A stretch of DNA of 24,444 bases, from NCBI GenBank assembly GCA_025980625.1, contig JAICXG010000010.1:1-24444 (forward strand), read 5' to 3'. How positions within the stretch are numbered: the stretch's first letter is position 1; every line of letters begins with the position of its first letter. This document shows, piece after piece, positions 8,729 through 16,782 of this stretch. Below the pieces are notes generated by a model, which was not told the origin of the DNA, did not search any database, and saw nothing but the letters and a program-made list of their open reading frames with translations. This DNA is from Chthoniobacterales bacterium. Its GTDB lineage: Bacteria > Verrucomicrobiota > Verrucomicrobiia > Chthoniobacterales > UBA10450. Made by a program: the position numbers and the translations under genes.

Positions 8729-9694
8729 ATGGAGAGCGAGCGAACTCGCCGCGATGCGCGCCGCCTCACCCGCCGCCGGTTTGCGGCTCTAACAATGGGT
8801 GGTGGCGCCGCAATCCTGAGCGGGACCGTGTCGATTGTGCAGGCGAATATTCAAAGAAACGTGGAAAATAATTCGATGTTTAAAATCGGCGGCGACCTCC
8901 TGGTGAATCGGCTCGGCTTCGGCGCGATGCGGATCACCGGCCCCGGAATCTGGGGTTGGCCAAAGGACCGGGAGGAAGCAAAAAAGGTTCTGCGGCGCGC
9001 GGTTGAGCTAGGTGTAAACCTGATCGATACGGCCGATTCCTACGGCCCGGAGACGAGTGAACTTTTGATCGCCGAAGCGCTCCATCCTTATCCCAAAGGA
9101 TTGGTGATCGCGACCAAGGGCGGACTGACGCGGCCGGGCCCGGACCGATGGACGCCGAATGGTCGGCCGGATTATTTGAAGCGATGCGTCGAGGGCAGCC
9201 TGAAGCGCCTGCGGCTGGAGAGGATCGACCTTTATCAACTGCACCGGATCGATCCGAAAGTGCCGATGCAAGAGTCGTTAGGCGCGCTCAAGGAGATGCG
9301 CGATGCGGGAAAGATCCGGCATTTGGGATTGTCGGAGGTGGACAGTGGAGAGATCGCGCGCGCCCGTCAAATCGTGCCGATCGTGACGGTGCAGAATCGT
9401 TACAATGCAGGGGATCGCAAATGGGAGAATGTGCTGCGATATTGCGAAAAAGAAGGGCTTGGCTTTATGCCGTGGTCGCCGGTAGGCGGCGGCCGGTCGC
9501 TCAAGGATAAGGCCTTAAAGACAGTCGCCAAAGAGCAGCACGCGACGATCTATCAGGTAGCTATCGCCTGGCTCCTGCAACATTCGCCGGTGATGCTGCC
9601 GATCCCCGGGACGTCATCTGTGGCGCATCTCGAAGAAAATGTCGCGGCCCGCAGCCTGAAGCTGACCGAAGCACAGATACAGGCGCTCGGTTAG
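8729..9694 (+). CDS. Aldo/keto reductase with Tat-type leader
   Basis: An NAD(P)H-dependent oxidoreductase of the aldo/keto reductase superfamily (TIM barrel). The catalytic tetrad is visible: D100 and Y105 in DTADSYG, K130 in IATKGG and H172 in YQLHRID. The C-terminal cofactor region contains IPGTSSVAHLEEN. Counted from the ATG at 8729, residues 1-39 read as a twin-arginine leader (LTRRRFAALTMGGGAAILSG, then a VQA cleavage-like site), suggesting export of the folded enzyme with its cofactor. An internal ATG at 8876 (MFKIGGDL) would give a leaderless cytosolic enzyme with typical family length; neither start has a strong Shine-Dalgarno sequence. A TTG at 8726 adds only one residue. The substrate is unknown. 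It converges with another Tat-leader aldo/keto reductase 151 bases downstream. Confidence 0.92.
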   Translation: MESERTRRDARRLTRRRFAALTMGGGAAILSGTVSIVQANIQRNVENNSMFKIGGDLLVNRLGFGAMRITGPGIWGWPKDREEAKKVLRRAVELGVNLIDTADSYGPETSELLIAEALHPYPKGLVIATKGGLTRPGPDRWTPNGRPDYLKRCVEGSLKRLRLERIDLYQLHRIDPKVPMQESLGALKEMRDAGKIRHLGLSEVDSGEIARARQIVPIVTVQNRYNAGDRKWENVLRYCEKEGLGFMPWSPVGGGRSLKDKALKTVAKEQHATIYQVAIAWLLQHSPVMLPIPGTSSVAHLEENVAARSLKLTEAQIQALG

Positions 9695-9845
9695 GAAAGC
9701 TGGCAAGGTTGTTACAGCGGGAAATCACTCTGACCGCTTCGCCGATCTCCTGCCGTCCTTTGTTCGTTAGGCAGGCAATTATGCATGCGTCGGGATAACG
9801 TTTGATTCAGCCGCGCAATTTCAGTTTTCAGCCCTGAGCTTTCTC

Positions 9846-10784
9846 TCAGAACCCGACGAAAAGCGAAGCCATGCGGGCACGGGTTTTCAAATCGGGCAGT
9901 CGGCCAAGTCCCGCACCCATATTGTCCGTGAGATGCTGTGGGCTGTTCGTGGCCGGAATGACACAGGTCACCGCCGGATGAGATACAATCCACTTCAACA
10001 AAAACTGTGCCCAGGAGTGACAATCGAACTCCGCTGCCCAGGCCGGCAATGGCTTGCCCGCCAGGACCTGGAAGATTCCACCACCGCCGAAAGGACGATT
10101 GATAATCACTCCCATACCCATCTCACGCGCGAGTGGCAGGATGCGCTGGTCGGCCGCGCGATCGACGAGTGAGTAGTTGATCTGGACAAAATCCGGCTTT
10201 TGCAGGCGCATGACTCTTTCCACTTCACCATGTCCTTTGCGCTCCGAGTGAGTGATACCGGTGTAGCGGATTTTTCCTTTGGCTTTCAATTCCCGCAGCG
10301 AGGTCATCTCGCGATCGACATCTGCGAGATTATGCACCTGCATCAGGTCGATCGTGCGAGTGCGGAAGCGCTGCAACGAGCGTTCCATTTGCGCGACGCC
10401 TTCTTCTACGCTCCGGGTCCAAACCTTGGTCGCAAGGAAAAGGGAATCGCGCAGGCCGGACTTAAAAGCTATCTCGCCGATCAGACTCTCAGCGTTACCA
10501 TAGGCGGGCGAGCTATCAATCAGTTTTCCCCCAAGCTTTGCAAACCGAGTTATGACTTCAGCGACCTGCTGGGCCTTGGGCGAACGCGAAGGCACGTCAA
10601 AAGTGAGCGCACTGCCAAGGCCTATGACAGGCAGTTTCTCTCCCGTTTTTGGAATGCTGCGGATGAGCTTCGGAAGCGATTTCTCCGCTGCAAACAGGCA
10701 GGAGTGTCCATCGGGCAGGAAGACACCGGCTGCTGCTGCGCCAATCAGCTTCGCCGCTTGTCGTCGTGAAAGTTTCTCATGCAT
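9846..10784 (-). CDS. Aldo/keto reductase with Tat-type leader (312 aa)
   Basis: A second aldo/keto reductase, clearly diverged from its convergent neighbour. The tetrad is D90 and Y95 (IDSSPAYG), K120 (LATKV) and H151 (MQVHN). The N-terminus MHEKLSRRQAAKLIGAAAAG has the paired arginines and small hydrophobic core of a twin-arginine signal, so the product is probably periplasmic. Catalytic residues are all present and the barrel looks complete, with a cofactor-binding region at VIPATNSPQHLTDNMGAG. The ATG at 10784 is the only start that includes the leader; no Shine-Dalgarno sequence is visible. Together with the neighbour it suggests exported carbonyl or sugar redox chemistry, but the substrate cannot be inferred. 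Confidence 0.92.
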   Translation of the reverse strand: MHEKLSRRQAAKLIGAAAAGVFLPDGHSCLFAAEKSLPKLIRSIPKTGEKLPVIGLGSALTFDVPSRSPKAQQVAEVITRFAKLGGKLIDSSPAYGNAESLIGEIAFKSGLRDSLFLATKVWTRSVEEGVAQMERSLQRFRTRTIDLMQVHNLADVDREMTSLRELKAKGKIRYTGITHSERKGHGEVERVMRLQKPDFVQINYSLVDRAADQRILPLAREMGMGVIINRPFGGGGIFQVLAGKPLPAWAAEFDCHSWAQFLLKWIVSHPAVTCVIPATNSPQHLTDNMGAGLGRLPDLKTRARMASLFVGF

Positions 10785-10908
10785 TGCGTGCCAGACTTAT
10801 GCCCGTAGGGTTGATGCGTTCGGGACAAAGCCCCTCCTATATCTCACTCGGCCTGTCGATCCAGCTTGAAATCGAAAAAGCAAATCGGGAAAGCCTCTCT
10901 TACTTGCC

Positions 10909-10937
10909 TGGCGAAGGCGCCACGCGTAGCCTCGCCA
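10909..10937. repeat. Imperfect palindrome ending next to the hemB start
   Basis: TGGCGAAGGC (10909-10918) and GCCTCGCCA (10929-10937) pair with one bulged base around a 10-base loop (GCCACGCGTA). The second arm ends one base before the GTG start of hemB and occupies the place of a ribosome-binding site. It resembles a REP-type extragenic palindrome or a translational control hairpin. No other copy lies in the window. Confidence 0.45.
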
Positions 10938-10938
10938 A

Positions 10939-11925
10939 GTGAGAAAGTTGGTCCGTCGTCCCCGCCGCTTGCGCCGCAGCCCGAGCCTGCGCAACCTCGT
11001 ACGCGAGACTCATCTCACGTCGCACGATTTTATTCTTCCGCTCTTTGTGAGCGAGAAAATCCGGGAGCGCCGGCCAATCGCCAGCATGCCTGGGGTCGTG
11101 CAACTTCCGCCTCACGAAGTCGCCGCCGCCGCCGCGCAGGTCTGCGCCGCCGGGCTGGAGGCGGTCATTTTGTTCGGCATCCCTAACGATAAGGATGAGC
11201 AGGCTTCGGGCGCCCATGCCGAAAAGGGGGTCGTGCAGGAAGCGGTGCGCGCGATCAAGAAGGAATGTCCCGATTTGCTCGTGATTACCGATGTTTGCCT
11301 TTGTGAATACATGAGTCATGGCCATTGCGGCGTGACTCGCATCGACGGCGAACATTTTCATGTGCTGAATGACGAAAGCGTCGAGCTGCTGGTGAAAACC
11401 GCGATCTCACACGCCGCGGCCGGCGCCGATATCGTCGCGCCGAGTGACATGATGGATGGTCGCGTGGGGGCGATTCGCGAAGCACTCGATGCGACCGGAT
11501 TCGAGCAAACCGCCATCATGAGTTATGCGGCGAAATTTGCCTCGGCCTTTTACGGACCCTTCCGGGAAGCGGCGGAGAGTCCACCGCAGTTCGGCGACCG
11601 GCGCACTTACCAGATGGACCCGGCAAACGCGAATGAAGCGCTGCGCGAGGTTGCGCTCGATGTCGAAGAAGGCGCTGACATCGTGATGGTGAAGCCGGCC
11701 CTGCCCTATCTCGATATTCTCTGGCGGGTGCGCGAGCGCTTTGACCTAACGACCGCAGTCTATCATGTAAGTGGCGAATACGCGATGGTCAAAGCCGCTG
11801 CCGAGCGAGGCTGGCTCGATGAAGAGCAGGCCGTGCTCGAAATCATGACCGGACTGAAACGTGCCGGCGCCGATCTGATCGTGACCTATTGGGCGAAAGA
11901 GTTGGCGGAATGGACACGTCGTTAG
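10939..11925 (+). CDS. hemB: Delta-aminolevulinic acid dehydratase (porphobilinogen synthase)
   Basis: Condenses two 5-aminolevulinate molecules to porphobilinogen, the first common step of tetrapyrrole (heme, siroheme) synthesis in the cytoplasm. At 328 residues it has the normal family length. Both active-site lysines are present: K199 in SYAAKFASAFYGPFR and the Schiff-base K252 in VKPALPYLD. The segment DVCLCEYMSHGHCG supplies C120, C122 and C130, the zinc-binding triad of the zinc-dependent subclass. The start is a GTG at 10939; an in-frame TAG lies four codons upstream, and the resulting N-terminus (RRPRRLRRSPSLRNLVRET) matches the family. A palindrome fills the ribosome-binding position. 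The stop codon lies inside a TCGTTAGG octamer. It is followed by a nuclease-like gene, possibly on the same transcript. Confidence 0.97.
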   Translation: MRKLVRRPRRLRRSPSLRNLVRETHLTSHDFILPLFVSEKIRERRPIASMPGVVQLPPHEVAAAAAQVCAAGLEAVILFGIPNDKDEQASGAHAEKGVVQEAVRAIKKECPDLLVITDVCLCEYMSHGHCGVTRIDGEHFHVLNDESVELLVKTAISHAAAGADIVAPSDMMDGRVGAIREALDATGFEQTAIMSYAAKFASAFYGPFREAAESPPQFGDRRTYQMDPANANEALREVALDVEEGADIVMVKPALPYLDILWRVRERFDLTTAVYHVSGEYAMVKAAAERGWLDEEQAVLEIMTGLKRAGADLIVTYWAKELAEWTRR

Positions 11926-12006
11926 GCGAAAGCCGCGCCTCAGCTCTCTCTTCCGAACTGACTAACGAGGACCGTTGTTCGGTCCTTGGGCCCGCTTCGC
12001 CGCCTC

Positions 12007-12013
12007 GGGAGGA
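12007..12013 (+). promoter_or_regulatory. Ribosome-binding site that decides the MmcB-like gene start
   Basis: GGGAGGA at 12007-12013, seven bases before the ATG at 12021, is the clearest Shine-Dalgarno sequence in the window. It favours this ATG over an in-frame ATG at 11910 that would overlap the end of hemB, and over a TTG at 11889. Confidence 0.65.
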
Positions 12014-12020
12014 CAAGCGC

Positions 12021-12710
12021 ATGGGAGCTCGCGGAGAGAGCGCGGCGCATCGCGAGCTGAAACGGCTCGCGCTCGCGTGGGCGCAGGAGAACGATTATCC
12101 GATCGCAGCCTTGGAAGTGTGCCTGCCGCAATGCCGTTACCGGGCCGACGTCGCAGCTTATCGACCGCGCAAGAATGGCGCGATCGGTCACACCGCGGTG
12201 TTTGAGTGCAAGCAGTCCATCTTCGATCTGCGGCGGGACGATCGGCGCAGCGAAGAAACGCTTGCCCGGCTCGACTGCCTTTATCGACGCCAACGAATCC
12301 TGGAGAGAAATTTGCGCGTCCACCACCCAACGCTGCGCACTGGCGAAACCCTTTTCCCAGAATGGGACGACTACGATCTGACGGCGATCAAACATCGCGG
12401 CTATGAGCGTGTTCTTCGTGAACTGACCGCGTTACAACGTCAATTGCGGGAAGGGCGGAAGTTTGAAAAAATCGCCCACTATGCCTGCGCCAATCTTTTT
12501 TATCTGGTTACGCCTAACGAACTCGTGCGCGAGGCGGAAACGCCAATCGGCTGGGGCCTGTTGATCGCCCAAGACGACGCGCTCACCCTCGCGCGCAGAC
12601 CGCGCTGGCACGAAAGCGTGGAATCAAACCGGTTGCGCATTCTGCAAAGAATCGCCGCTGCCGGCACCCGCCAGCTCAATCGCGGCCTCAAACTCATGCC
12701 GCAGGGCTAG
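12021..12710 (+). CDS. PD-(D/E)XK nuclease-like protein, MmcB-like (229 aa)
   Basis: A cytosolic protein with the layout of the PD-(D/E)XK nuclease superfamily. A helix with a conserved His-Glu (HRELKRLALAW) leads to RYRADVAAYR (D43), then the strand TAVFECKQS with E62-x-K64, giving the D...E-x-K core. DLRRD follows at 69-73. The C-terminal part (NLFYLVTPNEL, GWGLLIA, RLRILQRIAA) resembles the MmcB DNA-repair family, but with an extra charged, helical insertion at about 80-160 between the two halves. MmcB relatives are linked to DNA damage responses; nuclease activity here is inferred only. It starts 95 bases after hemB. The strong GGGAGGA supports this start; the alternative ATG at 11910 would add 37 residues of low-complexity sequence. 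The family call is moderate. Confidence 0.8.
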   Translation: MGARGESAAHRELKRLALAWAQENDYPIAALEVCLPQCRYRADVAAYRPRKNGAIGHTAVFECKQSIFDLRRDDRRSEETLARLDCLYRRQRILERNLRVHHPTLRTGETLFPEWDDYDLTAIKHRGYERVLRELTALQRQLREGRKFEKIAHYACANLFYLVTPNELVREAETPIGWGLLIAQDDALTLARRPRWHESVESNRLRILQRIAAAGTRQLNRGLKLMPQG

Positions 12711-12839
12711 CGGCGATCGCGCCGACTCTGGACGAATCGGCGAATTGTCCTAAATTCGTCGCATGCGATCCTGGAGGCAGGGCACGGTTCGCGCGTTCCT
12801 CTGCGCAAAGCCGGCATCGCGCTTGCTCGAGGGAGAAAC

Positions 12840-13151
12840 ATGAAACCCAGCCGGAATCTCGGCCGCATCCGCCGCTGGTCGCGGGACGATCGGCTCGAAG
12901 CCAGTCGCGCACCGCGCCTCGCGCTCGATTGTGATTTTCAGCCGCCGCGCTTTGGAGATTACTTTGGCGGCTACGAACGACCCTGGCGCCGGCCGGGATT
13001 CAGTGCGCTGGCCAGGGAAGCCTTGCGCGCGGATGCGAGCCGCACCTTTGCGCTGGAGACGACGGTGCTTGGGTTCATTACTCTCGTCGCGGCCTGGCCG
13101 ATCGCGGTCATGATCCACGAGGTAATTCGCTTTCTTAGCAGCTGGAACTGA
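12840..13151 (+). CDS. Small one-helix membrane protein of unknown function (103 aa)
   Basis: I do not recognise this protein. The first 70 residues are rich in arginine and aromatic residues (NLGRIRRWSRDDRLEASR, DYFGGYERPWRRPGF), and one membrane helix spans about 72-95 (TTVLGFITLVAAWPIAVMI), ending in EVIRFLSSWN. The ATG at 12840 is preceded by AGGGAG (12830-12835), a good Shine-Dalgarno sequence, which supports it as a real gene. A cytosolic N-terminus with the helix anchoring it in the inner membrane is the likely topology by the positive-inside rule. It lies 129 bases downstream of the nuclease-like gene on the same strand. The function is unknown. Confidence 0.65.
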   Translation: MKPSRNLGRIRRWSRDDRLEASRAPRLALDCDFQPPRFGDYFGGYERPWRRPGFSALAREALRADASRTFALETTVLGFITLVAAWPIAVMIHEVIRFLSSWN

Positions 13152-13237
13152 GGCGGTGCGCGTTGACGTGCGCGGTTGCGGCAACTACCAATTGGCAGCG
13201 ACTCGGCTTGCGCAAGCGATCCTAGCTGTGAGCGACC

Positions 13238-16200
13238 CTAATTGAGGTGGTAAATTTCGACCAAAGCGACGCCTGTTTGCCCACTGTTGCCGGAAACGAT
13301 CGCCGTATAGCTGCCAGGCGGTAGCGACATAAGAATGGCCGACTCCTTCGGATTAGTCGGTGCAAGACCTGTCGCTTCGATATCCGCCGCCTGAGTGTCC
13401 TGCCAATCGTTGTTGCTCATCAGTGTTCCATTGGCATCGTGCAATTCCAGCATTGGATCGAGTAATGCATCAGTGACTCCGAACTGAGTGAGGGAAGGCC
13501 CGATGGCGCGGACTAGGATCTCTGCATTCTGGGCACTGTCAGCTCCAAGAATGAATCCGCCGATCATCACATCATCACCCGTCCCAACCAGACCGCGGGT
13601 TGAGATATTCGCCAGTTGCGCCGGAACCGCCGCGGAGACGTCGTAGACTTCAACGAGGCCGACGCCTGCCACGCCATCTGCCGGCTTAAGAATGGCGGTG
13701 TAAGCGCCCGGGGCTAAGGTCAGCAAGAGGGCGGCTTCTTTCTTCTCCGTCGGTGCGAGCATGGTCTCGAGAATAGCCTGTTTGTCTGCCGGCGGAGTCT
13801 GCTCCTGCCAGTTATCGTTGGTGGCAATGATAGCTCCGCTGGCGTCGTGCACCTCAAGGAAGGGATCCCTTAACCAATCGGTAAACAATGTTGCCAGCTC
13901 AGGACCAATACCGCGCAGCAGGACCTGCTTGGCTTCGGTGCCGGTGATAATAAAGCCGGCGATAGCGACATCATCTCCGGTGCTGACGTTGAGGCGAGTA
14001 GAGACGTTGCCAAGTTCGACTGGAGTGGGCGTTGGGGTTGGCGTCGGCGTCGGGGTAGCTGTAGGAGTCGGCGTGGGTGTAGGAGTCGGAGTAGGTGTTG
14101 GGGTTGGGCTAGGTGTAGGTGTAGGTGTAGGTGTAGGAGTGGGAGTGGGAGTGGGAGTGGGAGTAGAGGTAGGCGTGGGGGTTGGAGTGGGTGTGGGCGT
14201 CGGAGTCACAGTTGGAGTCGGGCTCGGGGTTGGAGCAGCGACTAGCTCTCCTGTCCCGCTAACGAAAGGACGCCCCACACCTCCTGTAACCAGGATTCTC
14301 CCATCCTGGAGTTCGGTCGCGGTGTGATTTTGGCGCGCGACCGTCATGTCCCCAAAGTCACTGAATTGATTCGTTGCCGGATCATAGATCTCGACCGAGG
14401 CGAGGGCGAATTGCGCGCCGCCGAAGATCGGCGTGCCAATATCCGAACCGCCAATCGACAGGACGTGGTTCTGTAATGCGCCCCAGGCGGGATTGGTCAG
14501 GCGCAATGAAACCAGCCGGCCGCGTGCGTCCTGCATCGAATTCGCGCTGGGATTGAAAAGCATCTGCGCCGGATCATAAATGTCGCCTACCGCGGGGATG
14601 GCCGTCCCGCCCGTGATGATAACAGTACCATCAGCAAGCAAAACCGAATCGTGATCCGATCGAGCCACACTCATATCTCCCACTTGAGTGAACAATTGAG
14701 TTACCGGGTCGTAAAGCTCCGCAGTCTCAGTCGAGCGATCGCCTCCGCCCTGGCCATTGGGGAGGATGGTTCCGCCGGTGATTAAGACCGTCCCGTCATT
14801 CAGGAGAGTAGCGCGATGGCGCTTGCGGCCGATCTGCAACGTACCGGTGGTGAGGGTGAAAGTTCCAGTGACAGGATCGTAAGTCTCGGCTGTGTCACTC
14901 TCAGCGCCTCCGGTAATTACCCCACCAACGAGTAGCGGCTGCCCGTTCTGCAACAAAGTCGCAGTATGCAATGCTCGCAGGCTCTGCATCGCTCCGCTGC
15001 GGGTAAACAGCTCCGTCGTGGGGTCGAAAAGCGCGCTCGTGCGCAGCTGGCCGTCGTCGGTATTGCGACCGCCGGCGATCAGAACGCGCCCATCATTGAG
15101 CAGAGTGGCGGTATGATTTTTCCGTGCATCGATGAGCAGGGAACTGAGAAGAGTGAATGTATTCGTCGCGGGATCGAAAATTTCTCCCGTGTTGAGCGTC
15201 TGTGTGTCGGTGCTGCCCGCGGTGAGTAACACTCTTCCATCCTGGAGCAGGGTCGCAGTATGCTGATTGCGGGGGCTCTGCATGTTGCCGATGGCGGTGA
15301 ACTGCCCCGTGGCGGGATCGAGAATCTCGGCGCTTTGCAAGGTCTGATTGCCGGTAAGCCCACCCGCGACGAGGATCGTGCCATCGAGCAGGCTCGTGGC
15401 AGTGGGATCGGCCCGGTTTTCGAGTAACTGGCCATGTGCAGTCCAGGTCTGATCGGCCGGATTATAAATTTCATTAACGGCGAGAAAGCCGCTTTCCAAA
15501 GTCACTCCACCGATAACGAGCACCTGGCCGTCGCCCTGCAGGATTGCCTGGTGGTTGGAGCGATGAAACAACATCGAACTACCGAGGGTGAAAGTCTGGG
15601 CCGCCGGGTCGTAGATTTCAGTCTCATCATGCGGGCTGGTGCCGGAGAAGCCGCCTGCGATCAGCACTTCGCCGGAAGGCAACAGAGTTGAGGTATGATT
15701 GGCGCGCGGAATGACCATCATATTGGGCGTCGCCGTGAAGATTTGGGTGATTGGATCGTAGACCTCGGCTGTGTCGCTCGCGATGCTATTAACGTAACCC
15801 CCGGTGATAAGGACCGTGCCATCAGGCAGCCTTGTGGCCATATGAGCTTTGCGACTTTCGACGGGGTTACCGATAGTTTGAGTGAAGCTATCCTGGGAAG
15901 GGTCAAAGATATCCGCGCTCAGGCCACCGCCCACGATCAAGACGGTACCGTCGGTAAGGAGAGTCGCCGTGTGCTGGGTCCGCGGCTCGCGCATGTTTTC
16001 AGGAGTCGCCGTGAAGGTCCCGGTCGTCGGGTCATACGTCTCAGCGCTTTGCAAGAGAACCTGCGGATCGCCTCCCTGATCGCCACCGGTAATGAGAACC
16101 CGGCCGTCGTTCAGCAAGGTGGAGGTGTGAAATTCCCGCGCGGTGGTCATGTCGCCGGTCGGTGTGAAGACGCCGGTGGCGGGGTCATAAAGAAGGGCCG

Positions 16201-16369
16201 AGGTGAGCACGGCGCTCTCATTCGCCCCGCCCGTGACGAGCACTTTGCCCGAAGGCAACAGAGTAGCGGCGTGACCGGTTCGTTCCGGCGAAAGCGGGAT
16301 CAACTGCGATTGCGCAGTCGCTGCAAAAAGGCCGACGAAGAGTAGGAAAAAGAAATAAGTTTTACGCAT
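13238..16369 (-). CDS. Secreted kelch-repeat protein with Thr-Pro linker and tandem C-terminal modules (1043 aa)
   Basis: An exported protein with a signal peptide (MRKTYFFFLLFVGLFAATAQS). Residues of about 25-710 carry roughly 14 kelch motifs of the form R-x-x-H-T-A-T-L-L-x-D-G-x-V-L-x-x-G-G, enough for two seven-bladed propellers. One late repeat (DARGRLVSLRL) is degenerate. A Thr-Pro-rich linker covers 712-783. Two copies of a module of about 133 residues begin at 788 (NVSTRLNVSTGDD) and 921 (NISTRGLVGTGDD) and run to the end; both contain a GIGP motif, a NDNW or NDW motif and a closing GV-LVE-Y. The same module ends the NHL protein at 22755-24335. The ATG at 16369 starts the signal peptide directly; a GTG at 16438 is rejected. 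Ligand binding or surface attachment is plausible, and no enzyme motif is seen. Confidence 0.92.
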   Translation of the reverse strand: MRKTYFFFLLFVGLFAATAQSQLIPLSPERTGHAATLLPSGKVLVTGGANESAVLTSALLYDPATGVFTPTGDMTTAREFHTSTLLNDGRVLITGGDQGGDPQVLLQSAETYDPTTGTFTATPENMREPRTQHTATLLTDGTVLIVGGGLSADIFDPSQDSFTQTIGNPVESRKAHMATRLPDGTVLITGGYVNSIASDTAEVYDPITQIFTATPNMMVIPRANHTSTLLPSGEVLIAGGFSGTSPHDETEIYDPAAQTFTLGSSMLFHRSNHQAILQGDGQVLVIGGVTLESGFLAVNEIYNPADQTWTAHGQLLENRADPTATSLLDGTILVAGGLTGNQTLQSAEILDPATGQFTAIGNMQSPRNQHTATLLQDGRVLLTAGSTDTQTLNTGEIFDPATNTFTLLSSLLIDARKNHTATLLNDGRVLIAGGRNTDDGQLRTSALFDPTTELFTRSGAMQSLRALHTATLLQNGQPLLVGGVITGGAESDTAETYDPVTGTFTLTTGTLQIGRKRHRATLLNDGTVLITGGTILPNGQGGGDRSTETAELYDPVTQLFTQVGDMSVARSDHDSVLLADGTVIITGGTAIPAVGDIYDPAQMLFNPSANSMQDARGRLVSLRLTNPAWGALQNHVLSIGGSDIGTPIFGGAQFALASVEIYDPATNQFSDFGDMTVARQNHTATELQDGRILVTGGVGRPFVSGTGELVAAPTPSPTPTVTPTPTPTPTPTPTSTPTPTPTPTPTPTPTPTPSPTPTPTPTPTPTPTPTATPTPTPTPTPTPVELGNVSTRLNVSTGDDVAIAGFIITGTEAKQVLLRGIGPELATLFTDWLRDPFLEVHDASGAIIATNDNWQEQTPPADKQAILETMLAPTEKKEAALLLTLAPGAYTAILKPADGVAGVGLVEVYDVSAAVPAQLANISTRGLVGTGDDVMIGGFILGADSAQNAEILVRAIGPSLTQFGVTDALLDPMLELHDANGTLMSNNDWQDTQAADIEATGLAPTNPKESAILMSLPPGSYTAIVSGNSGQTGVALVEIYHLN
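14021..14236 (-). repeat. Low-complexity Thr-Pro coding repeat in the kelch gene
   Basis: About 72 codons reading mainly Thr-Pro, with a few Ser, Val and Ala, form a microsatellite-like tract of degenerate 6-base units (GTNGGN type on the + strand). It encodes an extended, probably flexible stalk between the propeller and the C-terminal modules. Unit changes of six bases keep the frame, so length can vary without breaking the gene. Confidence 0.9.
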
Positions 16370-16782
16370 AGGGATCTGCAGTTGCGTCACGGAGCCTTCA
16401 ACCTTGAGCGTGCACGGACGAAACAGGGATTCTGGCACTCAGCCCCGGGTGTTGTCCAGCGAATTTCCGGCAATCTCCGGAATAACCGAAAACCGTCCTC
16501 CTTCTCCTCGCACCGCGCCGTCGCCGAGCATGGCGCTGGGCACGGGCCCGCCTTCAGGCGCGGCGGCACGGCTTCGTAATGCCGTCGGGCGATTATTTCG
16601 CTCTCAGCGAGCGCTTCTGGAAGAAAGCTGCGGCTGGCCAAAGTTCGGAACGGAGTGGACAGAGCGCCGTTTCTTCCTACGGTGCACGTCTGCGCTCGCA
16701 CAAAATGCAGCGAGTCAGCCGCCTCGCGCGGTAATTGCTTTCTCTCCCAGCAAGCAATACGAACAACCAAACACCATCACAC
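16370..16782. other. Long intergenic stretch with small inverted repeats, no convincing gene
   Basis: This divergent spacer lies between the kelch gene and the ATP sulfurylase gene and must contain both promoters. Visible structure includes TTCCGG (16465-16470) with CCGGAA (16477-16482), and ACGGC (16568-16572) with GCCGT (16581-16585) inside a GC-rich block at about 16510-16590. An open minus-strand frame across it has no start context and reads as low-complexity Arg/Pro/Ala, so I do not call a gene. The block may be a degraded dispersed repeat. Confidence 0.5.

Noticed and set aside
9695..9845. Bidirectional terminator between the convergent aldo/keto reductases
   Set aside because: I found no GC-rich stem followed by a T-run in either direction; only a TCGTTAGG octamer stands out.
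629..12720. GCGATCGC octamers like the cyanobacterial HIP1 motif
   Set aside because: Only a few copies were found (for example at 629, 2471 and 12714), which is not striking in GC-rich DNA, unlike TCGTTAGG.
13761..14327. Plus-strand frame encoding a long Val-Gly repeat
   Set aside because: It is the reverse complement of the Thr-Pro linker of the kelch gene, which has a signal peptide and recognisable domains on the minus strand.
16387..16770. Minus-strand frame of 127 codons in the kelch-sulfurylase spacer
   Set aside because: It has no start context or family similarity, is Arg/Pro/Ala-rich, and overlaps the inverted-repeat block and both likely promoter regions.
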